Shown one piece after another: positions 34,404 through 46,474 of a stretch of 64,000 nt of DNA. Source of the DNA: Ceratotherium simum simum (Eukaryota > Chordata > Mammalia > Perissodactyla > Rhinocerotidae); contig NW_004454280.1 of assembly GCF_000283155.1 (NCBI RefSeq), positions 968,438-1,032,437 on the forward strand. Direction: 5' to 3'. The notes under the pieces were generated by a model, which was given only the letters and a program-made list of their open reading frames with translations, searched no databases and had not been told where the DNA came from. How positions within the stretch are numbered: position 1 is the stretch's first letter; every line of letters starts with the position of its first letter. Made by a program: the position numbers and the translations under genes.

Positions 34404-36793
34404 CTGGAAAAGATCAGTCAAGAAAGAAGTCAGTACAGCCTACCATACATGCAAGGTACTGTGCTCAAAATTACTGGACAAAGATAAATAATAATCAATG
34501 AAGACAGATTTGCTTCTCAACTCTGAGGAGAATCTGGGTAACCTTTATCTAATAACCATTTATAGTTCTCTTTATTTGATACTTTGGAAGACAAAAATGA
34601 TAGAATGCCTAAAATATCTATATAATTTCTCAGTCATTCCCTTAAAGATCAATCACAAATGATACATTTTTCCTTGCAAATATCCATCCTCCTAAGCTTT
34701 TCCAAAAGGCTTTCAAATAAAAATTTAGAATTTACTTGTTCTGCCATCAACTTCAAAATTGTGGATACTAGAGGCATTGCTGTAAAATTACGCACACCAA
34801 CACGTAAGTGTCACACATATCTTTATGTAGTTTTAAATATTTCCCCTTCACCTAGTAATTATTAGCTCTCAATTAAGTATACGAATGAAGATGGCCAAGC
34901 TCTAGGGGAAAGCTTCAGAATGCATGTACGCACCTTCCTCCCTGGGTCCCTCATGTCTAAAGTTCAGTAGGCTCTCTTCTCCTGTTGTACTTTAAACTCT
35001 TGCTTTGCTTCCAAATTTAAAATGGAAGGGTCAAAATAAATTCAACCCTAGCATATGCTCACACAGAGATAAGACAAGGGAAACGCCCCCAAACAAACCC
35101 TACTCTCCAAATCTTGAACCAGTTCCAGGGAGGGAGGAAAGGGATGGGTGTGTGCTTTGGTCAAAACCCCAAAAGGATGCAAATCTACTTCCACTTAATG
35201 CCACGTTCAAAAGCAAAGAGGAAAGGAACTAGTAAGAGTTCATCTTTCACTGACTGGAGAGGGGAGCAAACATCTGTTAGCCTTTAAAGGAATGGTTTGG
35301 ACTTTAAGAAGATATTCTGAGCCTATTTTCTACCGTAGCAAGCAAGATTTGGTTTAAACAGTTTGTGGGATCCTACTGTTAGAAACGACAATTCTGATAA
35401 GAACAAAAATAACAGTAATTAAACAAACCAACCTGTGCAAATAGCCTAAAATATATTACACAGCCAGTCTGCCCAAGGCTTTTCATTATCACTTTATTTC
35501 ATTATGCTGTGACTATAAATCACAGCTTTTCCACTAAGCAGGAAAACCCTTAGGGCAGGATACCCATTTTACTCAACCTGATTAATAACTTTCAAACATT
35601 AACCTAAAGGAAACAAGAAAGACAAATACTAACACTCTAAGATCATCAGTTTCACTTCGGAGAGCCCCCAAAGAACAAAAACAACTCCCACTCCAAAGCA
35701 AAACAAACAAACCACCCTTCAAAACATCTTGGGACTCTGATTTGGCCCATGTTTAATTTGTTCTGTCTGACTTCCAAGGGTCCCACTTAACGCCTTCTTC
35801 AATCCAAAAGCACAGAGAAAGTTGCACTTGCAAAGTCAGATCTCAACTAACGATGTTCTATAAGCAGTACTTGATTTTTTCACATAGCTTATAAACACAA
35901 GGAATAGAGAATAAAGCTAATTTACATATACTCCATAAAACACAAGTGAAAATCAGGGGTATGCTTGCCAATACTGACCCAAGACCCTAATGATGAATTA
36001 GTTAAATTATAAATCCCCACACTCCTAAGCAAGGGATTAAATCTCCTTCATGAGGTTTCATTTCAACCTAGCAGGCTGGTTTTTCCCCTCCTCCTATAAA
36101 ATGATTCACTTAAAAGAAAGGGAAAAAGTTTAAACAATAGGTAATGCATAACACATCAAGAGAAAGACACCCTAACTAAAACTGAAAAGTAGCTATAAAA
36201 TCGGGTATTAGGTATTAGGGAGCAGTAGCAGCCTCATAACCTCCATAGCCACCACACACTTGGAGCTTTCCAATATCCTGAACAGATACTCTCTAAACAG
36301 TCATGCTGCTTACCACGTAATGACTCTCCTTAAAGTCTGATCAATCAGTTCCAGTAGCTCCCCCAGGGCAACTCTTGTTTATGCTTATTACAACAAAGTT
36401 GCTCACATGACAATGGCTAAGCATCTGTCACTAGTAGCTCCTTACTGCTAAAAACCTACATGCAGGTTATGATGGGCTTTTTTGGTTGTTGTTTTGTTTT
36501 GATTTGTTTTAATTTAGCAGACAAAAACATACTGCAGAGTAAGTCTAGTAATGAGTTCTCAGCTCAGGAAACAAGATTGTTTAAAAAACAAAAAAGTAAT
36601 TTGACCATTTACACCAACAGTTTGAAGAACTATAGCTCTATTTCTTTGTTTGCAGAAGAACAAATGGAAACAATTTTGTTTTCCCAAACAATTAGTGGAA
36701 AGATCTAAGAACCACAGGGCTAACAGTCACTTTATTTGGGTTGCCCATACTCGCAGTGGAAGGAGAGGGGAATATGGGCAACGAGACACTTAC
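34404..36793. other. XPO7 intron 1, proximal part, nothing recognised
   Basis: 2.4 kb without a repeat family I can name and without an exon. It is one of the longest repeat-poor stretches of the window, so conserved regulatory sequence is possible but not shown. Confidence 0.5.
36740..36782. repeat. perfect 10-bp inverted repeat
   Basis: gttgcccata at 36740-36749 and its reverse complement at 36773-36782, with a 23-base loop. On the minus strand it begins 10 bases past the candidate donor just described. The RNA could form a hairpin; function unknown. Confidence 0.85.
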
Positions 36794-36832
36794 CTTTATG
36801 TTCTTTTGGATCCAAGTGTTTCCAAAACTCAT
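36794..36832 (-). other. hypothetical alternative first coding exon of XPO7
   Basis: An ATG (36832-36830), preceded directly by an in-frame TAG, opens 13 codons, MSFGNTWIQKNIK. It ends exactly at a perfect consensus donor AAG|GTAAGT, at phase 0 as needed for exon 2 about 2.4 kb downstream. The initiation context is weak (T at -3). No promoter motif is clear. It may be chance. Confidence 0.25.
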
Positions 36833-37523
36833 CTAATAGTTAGATGATTTTGAATCACCCTTTTTGGGGGCCCAGAATAAAATAATTTATCCTACAATGA
36901 CTTGATTAGCTATTAAAACTAGTACCTCACATTTAGAGTAGCAACACACCACAGCATCTTCCCACTTTGCGCAGTAACGCTTGTATTAAACCTGCTCCCA
37001 TTCACTACTTCTTATTAAGGACATCTATTACGTGATGCCAGCTCAGTCACAGAAAAGTCACCAGAGAAGAATGTCTACTTTCTGTTCCTAAGATTGCCAA
37101 ACCTATGAAAAACAGAGAAACTTCTATCTGGTCCTAGTGGAACAGAAAAGCACGTTTGGGTGAAATACTTCACAAAACTGGAAGGTGATCAACTGCGAAG
37201 TACTGCTTTAGTACAAGAAACTCAAGACAATCAAACCCCCACACCTAGACCACACTGATTTCACCAATAAGAGTTACAATAAAGGTATTAAAAGAATTTA
37301 TCTTCTTTAATATTTGGCAATATTATTTTATACAGTCTTTTAAATCTAGATAGAGAAAATGAAGCTCAATTATTCTCATTTCAATATAATGATTTATCTG
37401 AAGAGTTGCCTCTAGTTAGAGAAAAAAGGATTTTTTTTGTACATCAGATGTTATATTACTCCACAAAGCAGAATACCTTGGAATTTATTTTAACTTGTAA
37501 AATACTGTATAAAAGGCCTGACA
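36833..37523. other. XPO7 intron 1, nothing recognised
   Basis: Unassigned intron sequence upstream (in gene direction) of the candidate exon. Confidence 0.4.
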
Positions 37524-37533
37524 GTATATACTT

Positions 37534-37783
37534 TTTTGTGTGTGTGTGTATGAGAAAGATCAGCCCTATGCCAACATCTGCCAATCCTCCTCTTTTTTTT
37601 TCTGAGGAAGACTGGCCCTGGGCTAACATCCATGCCCATCTTCCTCCACTTTATATGGGACGCCGCCACAGCATGGCTTGCCAAGCGGTGGGTCGGTGCG
37701 CGCCTGGGATCTGACCCGGCGAACCCTGGGCCGCCCCAGCGGAGCACGCGCACTTAACCTCTTGCGCCACCAGGCCGGCCCCG
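37534..37783 (-). mobile_element. ERE-type SINE, two-unit tail
   Basis: Reverse copy with target-site duplication gtatatactt at 37524-37533 and 37784-37793. Confidence 0.95.
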
Positions 37784-38258
37784 GTATATACTTGTAAGTT
37801 AGCCTCACTGCTTAAAAAAAATATCCACTTGGAGATTTCCAGAGACTAGATATTCTCTTTTCAGAAGGATCTGACGACATTCCCAGTAATGCCGAGTACT
37901 GCACTAAAAAACAAGCACAACCTTTGGACGACTAGTAAGATCTGCAGGTTCTCTGACAGCCACCCGAGCCACCCGAAATGATCAGCAGCCACCATCCTAC
38001 CAAAGTGTAAAGTGCAGGCTCAATCCAGAGAAGTCCTCACGAAGAATATAGGGCAGAATTACCAATTCAGTAGAGGAATTTTCATTATTAAGATGACAAA
38101 TATAAAAAGAACTGCTGAAAAATCAAGCCACTTTCAATCTGTTTGATTGATTTAGATCTTCCTTAGCTGGAATTTATGTTTACTAGGAAAATATTATGTT
38201 AAGTAAATTAAAAGATGCGTATTGAACCTGCCAGAAAATGAACCATTTTAAAGATCTA

Positions 38259-38465
38259 GGCCCTGCCTGGTGGCATAGTGGTTAAGTTCGCAGGCTGCGC
38301 TTTGGTGGCCCGGGGTTTGCAGGTTCGAGTCCTGGGTGCAGACTGACACACCACTCATCAAGCCATGCTGTGGTGGCATCCCACATACAAAATAGAGGAA
38401 GACTGGCATGGATGTTAGCTCAGGGCCAATCTTCCTCACCAAAAAAATAAATAAATAAATAAAAT
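38259..38465 (+). mobile_element. ERE-type SINE, single tail unit
   Basis: Head ggccctgcctggtggcatag, an (aaat)n end, and target-site duplication aaagatcta at 38250-38258 and 38466-38474. Confidence 0.92.
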
Positions 38466-39299
38466 AAAGATCTATAAGTAAGGTTAATAAAATTGATATA
38501 CTAATTACATTTTAGTTTTATCTGTTCAATAAGGCATTCTTATTGTCAATAATGAGTATCCAATTATCATAGATAATATTTTTTAAAAACTCTTAAAATT
38601 CAGTAACAACAATTATTGTTAGGTTAAAGAAGCAAGTGGCAAAATAGTATGTAGAGTATATCATTTGTGATATATGTTAGCAAATTCATAGAAGAAAATC
38701 TGGATGAATACAAACCAAACAATTATCTCTGGAAGGTGAGATTATGGGAGACTTTCAATTTCTGTTACACATTTCTGTAAGTTCTAAATTTTTCACCACA
38801 ACCATACATTTCTTTTAAGCAGGAAAAAAACCCCAACAACTGTACTGATAAATATTTTTTAAAAGGGCAAATTTAAGCTACCCTCTTTTTCTAAATGAAC
38901 TCTTCTATTAGTGAAGTATTACTAATTAACAGCTGATTCTGTTTCAATCAGAATTCATAAAACAAATTCATAAAGCCAGAAATGCAAATGTCTATTCCAA
39001 ACACTAAATTTTTTTAAAGTATGTCTGTGTTTATTACTACTTTTATTTCATTTTTTATTACTAATAATAAATGTTGATAGGTTAAATGGCCTGAAAAGAA
39101 CATTCCATGCAAGGTTTCCTCTTGTTTATAAAGTTATCTAGAAGGTAATCTTGTGCGCCAAAGCTATTTTGGTTTTATACATATATCGGCAGATCTCTAA
39201 GATGTTATTCACTGCAGTGGAGTCAATGGGGGGAAAAGGAGCTAGCTCTTTGAATGAGAATGTTTATATAAACAAACTATTTATTTTTAAAAGTTAAAG

Positions 39300-39860
39300 A
39301 AAAAAAGTTTACAAAGCCAGTGCAAAAGACTTGAATCTGGACTTTACAAGAGGATATCCAAATGGCCAATAAGCAAATGAAAGGTGCTGAATCTCAATAA
39401 TCATCAGAAAATGTAAATTAAAACCACAATGAGATATCCATTAGAATGACTGAAATGAAAAAGCCAAGATCAAGATGGTTAGGATGTGAAACAACTAGAA
39501 GTCATACACTGCTAGGAGTCTGAACTGGTTCAAACACATTGGAAAACTGGCAATATACGGATATCCTATGACCCAGCCACTCCACTCCCAGGTATATACC
39601 TATACCCAACATAGATATGGGCCAAGTTCACCAGAAAAACATGTACAAGAATGTTCATGGCAGCACTAAATCTAATAGCTCCCAAATGGAAAGCCACATG
39701 TCCACCAATAGTAGTATGGATAAATGTTTCATTTCTTAATCTGGGTGCTGGTTACACAGGCGTGTTCATTTTGAGAAAATCCATTGAACTGTACATTTAT
39801 AATTCGCATATTTTTCTATATGTACGTTATAATTCAATAAGATGCTTTACAAAAAGATAG
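39300..39860 (+). repeat. old L1 3' fragment
   Basis: L1 ORF2 end and 3' UTR: ggatatccaaatggccaata, tgacccagccactccactcc, aagaatgttcatggcagcac and ccattgaactgtacattta. Frames are broken. Confidence 0.75.
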
Positions 39861-40964
39861 ATGAATGCCACAGTTCTCCCAAAATTCTCCAGGTATTTAC
39901 TCTCATCTATTTTTTTCTGATACTAATGAAAAAGAAGTTCATCAGTAACTGATAACTGTGCTTTAGATTTAGAATGCTTTAGTTTTTACATCAGTTCATG
40001 CTTTTACCATTAACTCCCATTATTTTCTCAGGAAATAAATAAGGTAAGACTCTGGGTGCATGTGGTGACATTCTATTGCTGAGAGTTCTAAGAGGGTTGC
40101 AGATGCTGTGTAATGTCTACAGCCGTAAAGCAAGATAAAATACCTATTTTCAGCAAGTGATAATGCTATGAGAGCCTTGCATGCATTAGATAAGGATAGC
40201 AAGTCTGCTAACATATGAGGCTGCAAAATTCTCCACTTGACTTCAAAATACTAATCAATTCTAACTTGTAATAAACACATATGATCTTTGTTTTGTGGGT
40301 AACATGCAGCAAAAACACATGTAAACAAATTATTTCAGGAAGTAAACAGCCAGACTAACTGTGCCTGGTTTACTGGCTTATAAATTTAACTTAAGGGTTT
40401 TCATTTAACGTGTCACTAGAAACTGGTTTAGGCTCCTTCTCGGAGTCACTAACGGTGCAGAGGAATGAAAGCTGCAGTGTAAGCTAAATCCTCCCAAGTA
40501 CAGGTTTCAAACCCGGAGCCTCAAACCGGCCCTCAGACGTTTTTGTTTTTTGTCTTATGGTGTGGTTTTAAAGTACGACTGAGTTGTCAATATTTCACAA
40601 TATCTGGTTTTCTAGCTTCCCATGAAAAATTAGAAGATCTGATAACACTGGACCTGCATTTTCAAGTGTCACTAATCAGATGACTCTAAGAGGGCAATGC
40701 TTCCCTGGGGCAGGCTCTCTCTAGTTCACCACAGTTCATAAGTCAGGCCTGGCCCCTGTAGACAGCTGAGTTTTCTTCCCCTGCTCTAAAGAAATTTTGT
40801 TTCATATGAGTGGTTCACTCCAGGAAGTCAAAGTTAAAAAGTAGTGAGCATGTGGTAGTACAACAGATTTTGCCTTGACTTTGGGTACTAACTCTTTGTC
40901 AAATTGGTTAAAAGAATCTTTTGAGTACAAGGGGCTACATAAAACTTAGGCAGAGAAAAGAATT
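39861..40964. other. XPO7 intron 1, repeat-poor, with a cluster of GATA motifs
   Basis: No repeat assigned. Three WGATAR motifs occur within 61 bases, at 40133-40138, 40158-40163 and 40188-40193. Confidence 0.4.
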
Positions 40965-41070
40965 AGATTGAGAGTTAAGCAATTTAGATACTGGCTTAGT
41001 AACTGTGTGACTTTGGGCAAGTTAATTTCCTGGAGCTTTGGTTTTCTCCTGAGTAAAATAAGTGGATTTT
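40965..41070 (+). repeat. MIR SINE fragment
   Basis: agtaactgtgtgactttggg followed by caagttaatttcctggagc and cctgagtaaaataagtgg, the MIR core region. Confidence 0.7.
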
Positions 41071-41696
41071 ATTATATTATTTTTAAAAGACACTCCCAAT
41101 TAAAATTCTATGATTGTAATAATATATACTATCTTTCCAACTTTAATTATATAAGTAAACTGGATTTAAAAGTAAACAAACATTAAAATTAAATGATCAC
41201 GAAAACAAATCCAGGATAAAATTTTTAAAAGAGAGAATTACACTTAAAAAATAAACCAGATAACACTCCCACACATGCCCCTCACTGTAGCATAGGAGCC
41301 TTACTCAAACAACTTCAGTGACCTAGCAGCAGGAACAAGGATCCTTTGGAGGGGATGCTCAGTCCAGTGTAACAGCCAAGACCTCAGATGTCAGACAAAT
41401 CCCTACTCCTCTATTTACTAGCCATGAGGAGTACGAGTAAGTTACTCAAATCTTTCAAACTAGTTTTCAGTTCTTTTAAATAGAAATAACATCTACTTCA
41501 CAAGGCTATAAAAGCCAACGACGAAATGTATGTAAATTGTTAATTACTCAGTCTATTACTGGCTATTATCGATTACATTGGCTAATAAAAACTCTGGAGA
41601 GCAACAGCTTTTATAAGCATACATAAATGCATATAAAATCTGCACTGTTTCTTTTAGAGGGGATATCAATGCCTTTCCCTGTTGGGCTGGGGGGAT

Positions 41697-42268
41697 TGTG
41701 GGATTCCAAAGATGAGGTACAGAACTTGCTACCCCAAAATATGCCTCTTTGGCATAAGGGCTGTTTTGAGCTGATGATTAAAAAACAGCAAACATAGGAA
41801 AAGCTCTAAAAACCTAGTAAAAGTTACCCTTTTGTAAGAGAAATTTACACTTATAAGAGAAATCTCCATTTGTAAGGGTGCCTCCCTCTCTGTGCCAGGA
41901 AGGGGAGAATGACTGTGAATCTCTAGAAACTCTTATCAATGGAGAAGGCAAGGACTTAAATCTGCATAACAACTTTATCCTTGTTTACTGTGTTTTTCCC
42001 AGTAACCTCCCATAATTGACCTTATCAACAACAGGATGTTAAAAGCTCTTTTTCAGGGGTGGAGAACCAGCCAGGAGCAAGTGCAGAAGAGAAAATTTTG
42101 ATCTGCCAATTGAAACTCATCCTGCCAGTGCATACCAGCCTGCCCTCCCCAAAGCCTTAAACCTAACCCCATATCCTGGATCGCGGAGACAGAGTTCAGA
42201 GCCTGTCCTTCTGTCTCCTCATCAATCGACTGCATAACAAACTGCTTCTTCTCTCAAAGACTGGTGTA
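41697..42268 (+). mobile_element. solo LTR of an endogenous retrovirus (type A)
   Basis: It opens tgtgggattccaaagatg and contains ctaccccaaaatatgcctct, a block shared with the LTR at 45637. It ends near gactggtgtacca. No internal retroviral sequence adjoins it. Boundaries are approximate and flanking duplications were not resolved. Confidence 0.65.
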
Positions 42269-42845
42269 CCAGGGTATTGATTCTCATTATTTGTGCATTT
42301 GTATTTGCAAATTTACTTACTTGCTAAAATTTATTTGTAACCCCCAAATCAATACTTGCAGCAATTTTGCGGTCACTTGTGGACATGCACAGAATGGTAA
42401 AAAATTTGAGTGGCCCAACACATGTTCCCAGCTGAGGTTGAACAAGGGGATGCCTTCTTGTTTCAGCTCTCATACTGTAAAAAAGGGGAAGTGCCCTTTT
42501 TGTGGTTTATTTAGTGCTGTGTTTTTTGTTGCTAATTTTGCTATTGAAAATGGCCCCCAAACATAGTGCTGAAGTGCTGTCTAGTGTTCCTAAGGAGAGG
42601 AATGCTGTGTGAAAATACATGTTAGATAAGCTTCATTCAGGCATATTAAATAAGGTGTCTTTAAACAGAAACACAAATAACATAAGGTGATAGATGATTG
42701 GTTGATGAAAATGTTGTGACCAGAGGTTGGCAGGAACCTAACCCTATATATCCTCTAGGAGCAATGGTTCAGTATCTGCTAATTCAGTGTTCTTAGTGAC
42801 TTTATAGAACATAACTACCATAAACAGTAAGGATTAGCTGTATTT
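42269..42845 (+). mobile_element. Tigger-type DNA transposon remnant
   Basis: Terminal text gtattgattctcattattt and a far end gactttatagaacataact, typical of internally deleted Tigger elements. An N-terminal transposase trace MAPKHSAEVLSSVPK starts at 42550, then the frame is lost. Confidence 0.8.
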
Positions 42846-43974
42846 CCAGCATCATCAGATGGTATTCAGTACATATTTCCCCAGAGAAACAGAACTGCAG
42901 TGCCACTGTTACAGGCATTTGTTCAGAGGTATTTAACTTATATAACTTCCATATTAATGTCTGTAATACCCAAATTCTTGCACAACTGACTCAAATGTTT
43001 GTTTAAATTGCCATTTATTTTATTTATGTATTGTGATTTTAGTTAATGGGCACCAATGCACACACTATGTGGAAAGGACAAGAGTGTGCCTAAGTGTCTG
43101 GCACATGGTAGGAGCGTCATAAAAATGTCCTGCATAAATGGGTAAGTCTAACTCTTAAAAGCTTTTAAAGGGACTTTGGGTTAAAATGGCAGATTGACCA
43201 CATGTCTAATTTCGTTCCTTCCCAAAACTCAATTAAACCAACACTGAAGGGATTTTTTTTCAAAGTCATAATCCCACAAGGATTATGACAGGAAAGAGGA
43301 GAGAGGACAATAGCAACAAAATTTTGGAATCCAGAAAAATCCGTGGTAACTGACTTAACTGACTCAAGTAAATCAAATCCCTTGTTGGCAGTGAGAAGAG
43401 CTGAAAACCAAACAATTTACACTCCATGCTCTGATGTTAAGGTGAGGTGGCGAGGCCAAAGCAAGGAAGAACAGGGTGACAGTATTTTTGAGAAGTGAGA
43501 TTCCCAGATATTTTCCCTTATCTATGCCTCTGAATGTCTGCCCCTCATTCTCTGGACTGGGAGACACCAAGCCAGTCAAAAGCATATTTGAGAATCTGGG
43601 TACCATACAGCTAACAGGTCGAGTAAGTGGCCACATGCACACTGAGTGTTGCTGGGTCTTCTCCTACTAGGTTCCTTCCACCCAGAAATGCCAGCGACCA
43701 GACTGCACTCTCTAGGCAGGAGTTTGGAGGATTTTCCCCTGAGAATCTTGTCAGTCACAAAGGAAATACCTAAAAATACACTCATATGGGCATCACCCAA
43801 CAAACGGCATAGTCGGATTACCCTACTGTGATGCCTCAAGCAGACAAACCTCAGCTCCACACTTAAGAGCTGCCCAGAAGCTTTCTTGTCTTTCAATCTT
43901 GATTATAAGCAAATAATCAAGGATTACTAGAAATCTGAAGAAACTCTTTAACATGGAAGATAGTGTTAAAAACA

Positions 43975-44349
43975 AGACAACAGGCCCAAAATGGAGTTGC
44001 ATATGCTAAGCCCGTCACCCGACAGAGACTTAAGTAAAGTTTCAGCTCTCCCAGAAATGGAATCTTAAATCAGTCAATCAAGAATTACCTGATTAGCACT
44101 AGGTAGGTCATCTGCACGACAGACCCCTGCGATCCCCTAAAGGAAAGTAACTCTAGAATAACCAATCCAATTTTTTGCCTGACACAACTTCCTTGTTCTG
44201 CTCCCTTCCCGCCTATAAAAGTCTTTTATTTTGTACAGCTCCTTGAAGCTCCTTTCTATCTACTAGATTGGATGCTGCTCAATTCGAATTGACTTTTGCT
44301 CAAATTAACTCTTAAAATTTTTAACATGCCTCAGTTTGTCTTTTAACAA
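43975..44349 (+). mobile_element. LTR of an endogenous retrovirus (type B) inside HAL1
   Basis: A U3-like region with a CCAAT motif at 44162-44166 and a TATA box (TATAAAA) at 44214-44220, then R/U5-like text to about ttaacaag. No body genes adjoin. The 5' boundary is uncertain. Transcription from it, if any, would run antisense to XPO7. Confidence 0.6.
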
Positions 44350-44550
44350 GAGCGATCTAAACAAACACACAAAAAGCAACCTGGAACAAACAAAAACTGT
44401 GCAGGGAGAAGTAAACTTGAAAAAAAAATATTAAGCTGATCAAAGAGATAAGAAAACATATTGCAACTGTGGAATAAGAACAGGATGCTCTAAAAAAGAA
44501 ACATTCAAAAGACATAAAGAGAGATTGCAGAAATTAAAAATTCAATAGCA

Positions 44551-44805
44551 TGAGCCATCCCTGATGTCCTAGCGGTTAAAGTTCAGCATGCTCTGCTTCC
44601 CGGGTTCAGTTCCTGGGTGTGGAACCACACCACTCATCTGTCAGTAGCCATGCTGTGGCGGTAGCTCACAGAGAAGAACTAGAAGAACTTACAACTATAC
44701 ATAACTATGTACGGGGGCACTGGGGGCGAAAATGAAGAAAAAAGGAGGAAGACTGGCAACAGATATTAGCTTAGGGCAAATCTTCCCCTGCAAAAAACAA
44801 ACAAA
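44551..44805 (+). mobile_element. ERE-type SINE (older subfamily) inside HAL1
   Basis: Same variant as the copy at 350-617 (ccactcatctgtcagtagcc, gtagctcacagagaag). Flanks aaaattcaatagca and aaaatacaatagca look like a slightly diverged target-site duplication. Confidence 0.85.
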
Positions 44806-45636
44806 ACAAAAAATACAATAGCAGAGACAAAACAAGTCTGTCAGAGGGTTGGAAGATAAAGTTAAAATCTCTCAGAAAGGAAAGCAAAAGGACAGTGATG
44901 GAAAAAAAGGGAGCAAAGATAAAATCAAAGGCTCACTCCCAGAGGTCCAACATCCAATTAACAGGAGTTCCAGAAACAGAGACCAGAGAGTAGTGAAGAT
45001 GACGAAATTATCAACAAAATAATTCAAGAAAACTTCTGAGAACTCATCAGTTGCTGGAATGAAAGGGTCTACCAAATGCCCAGGATAATAAATGAAAATC
45101 AAGCTACATCCAAGGCACATCACTGGGAAATCTCAGAAACTTGAGAACAAAAAGAAGATTCTATAAGCTGCTCTAGGGGTAGGGGGATAGAGAGAGGGGT
45201 GGGGACAAAATCAAAAACAAAACCCAAGCCAGGTAACACATAAATGATCAGGAATCAGATGGCTCTTGTCATCACAAAATCAACACTGGAACCAAGCCAA
45301 GAGAACAATGTCTGCAAGATTCTGAAGGGAAATGAGCAACACAGAACACTATCCTCAGGCAAACAAGTAATCAAGTGTGAGGGTAGAACAAAGCTATTTC
45401 AGGCATGGAAGGCCACAAGAATCTGTCACCCACGTTCATATTACAGAATGTGCTTCACACCAAAGTAAGAGCAGGGAACGTAGGAAATGGGAACTCAACA
45501 CAGGAGAACGATATCAAAGGAATCCCTGGGAGGACAGTGATGGGAGAATCTAGGATGGCAACTGTGCACCAGCCATCCACAGCAGCCAGGCTTTATTCAA
45601 ACAAAGTGGCTCAAGGGACAAGTCACGTTCAGGAAC

Positions 45637-46195
45637 TTGTGGGGGATCAGAAGTGCCCACCCCAAAATGTGTCTCTTTGCCTTGATTATTTTTAAGAACA
45701 AAAGACTCTGAAAGAAACTTTGACCTTCCCCCTAACTGCCTAAAAGAATTTAAGATAGAAGGCCTGTTCCAGGAAGGAGCTAACATCATAAGATATAACA
45801 TGATAAGATAGTATAATGTAAACTAGGTGTGATAGACAGAAAGGCACCAGCAAGCCCATTTTTATCAAAGTTCTGTCTCTCGGGTCACACTGTCTATAGA
45901 TGGCCCAGCAAATACTTATTTATCTAACATGTCCATCTCCATGTAAATTGCCTTCCTCCCCTTTGAAGTCCCAAACTAGTACCCTCAACTTCCTCCTTTG
46001 TCTTTAGCTGAAGATGGTATTTAAGGTGGTGGCTTTGGCCATTCTGGCGACTTACTCGGTTTTCCTGGGTTTCTCCCAGGTATACATGTGATTAAACTTT
46101 GCTTGATTTTCTCCTGTTATTCTGTCTCATGTCAATTTAATTTTTAGACCAGCCAGAAGGACCTAGAGGGTAGAGGAATTGTCTTCCTCCCTTAC
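45637..46195 (+). mobile_element. solo LTR of an endogenous retrovirus (type A, diverged)
   Basis: It opens tgtgggggatcagaagtg and has ccaccccaaaatgtgtctct, matching the 41.7-kb LTR. It ends about cttcctcccttaca. No retroviral genes are seen next to it. Confidence 0.65.
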
Positions 46196-46246
46196 AAAGT
46201 CATCACCAAGATCCCTGCTGCCATCGAGGACAGAATATCTCGGTGA

Positions 46247-46460
46247 GGGCCGGCCCCGTGGCTTAGCAGTTAAGTGCGCGCGCTCCGCTGCTGGCGGCCT
46301 GGGTTAGGATCCCGGGCGCGCACTGACGCACCGCTTCTCCGGCCATGCTGAGGCCGCGTCCCACATACGGCAACTAGAAGGCTGTGCAACTATGACATAC
46401 AACTATCTACTGGGGCTTTGGGGGAAAAAATAAATAAATAAAAATTAAAAAAAAAAAAAA
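46247..46460 (+). mobile_element. ERE-type SINE, short form
   Basis: Well-preserved head ggccggccccgtggcttagc and body, with a long A-tail. Near-perfect flanks gaatatctcggtgag and gaatatctgggtaag. Confidence 0.93.
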
Positions 46461-46474
46461 GAATATCTGGGTAA

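Larger units (their letters stand above)
43155..45636 (+). mobile_element. HAL1 (half-L1) element, interrupted by an LTR and a SINE
   Basis: Old L1-like element with ORF1-type text and no reverse transcriptase: ccagaggtccaacatccaat, taacaggagttccagaaac, tcaagaaaacttctgagaac and gtgtgagggtagaacaaagc. The inserts at 43975-44349 and 44551-44805 are separate elements. The 5' portion is the least certain. Confidence 0.7.

Noticed and set aside
43576..43896. 106-codon open frame on the minus strand
   Set aside because: It lies in old HAL1-like repeat, with no homologous feature recognised and no splice context.
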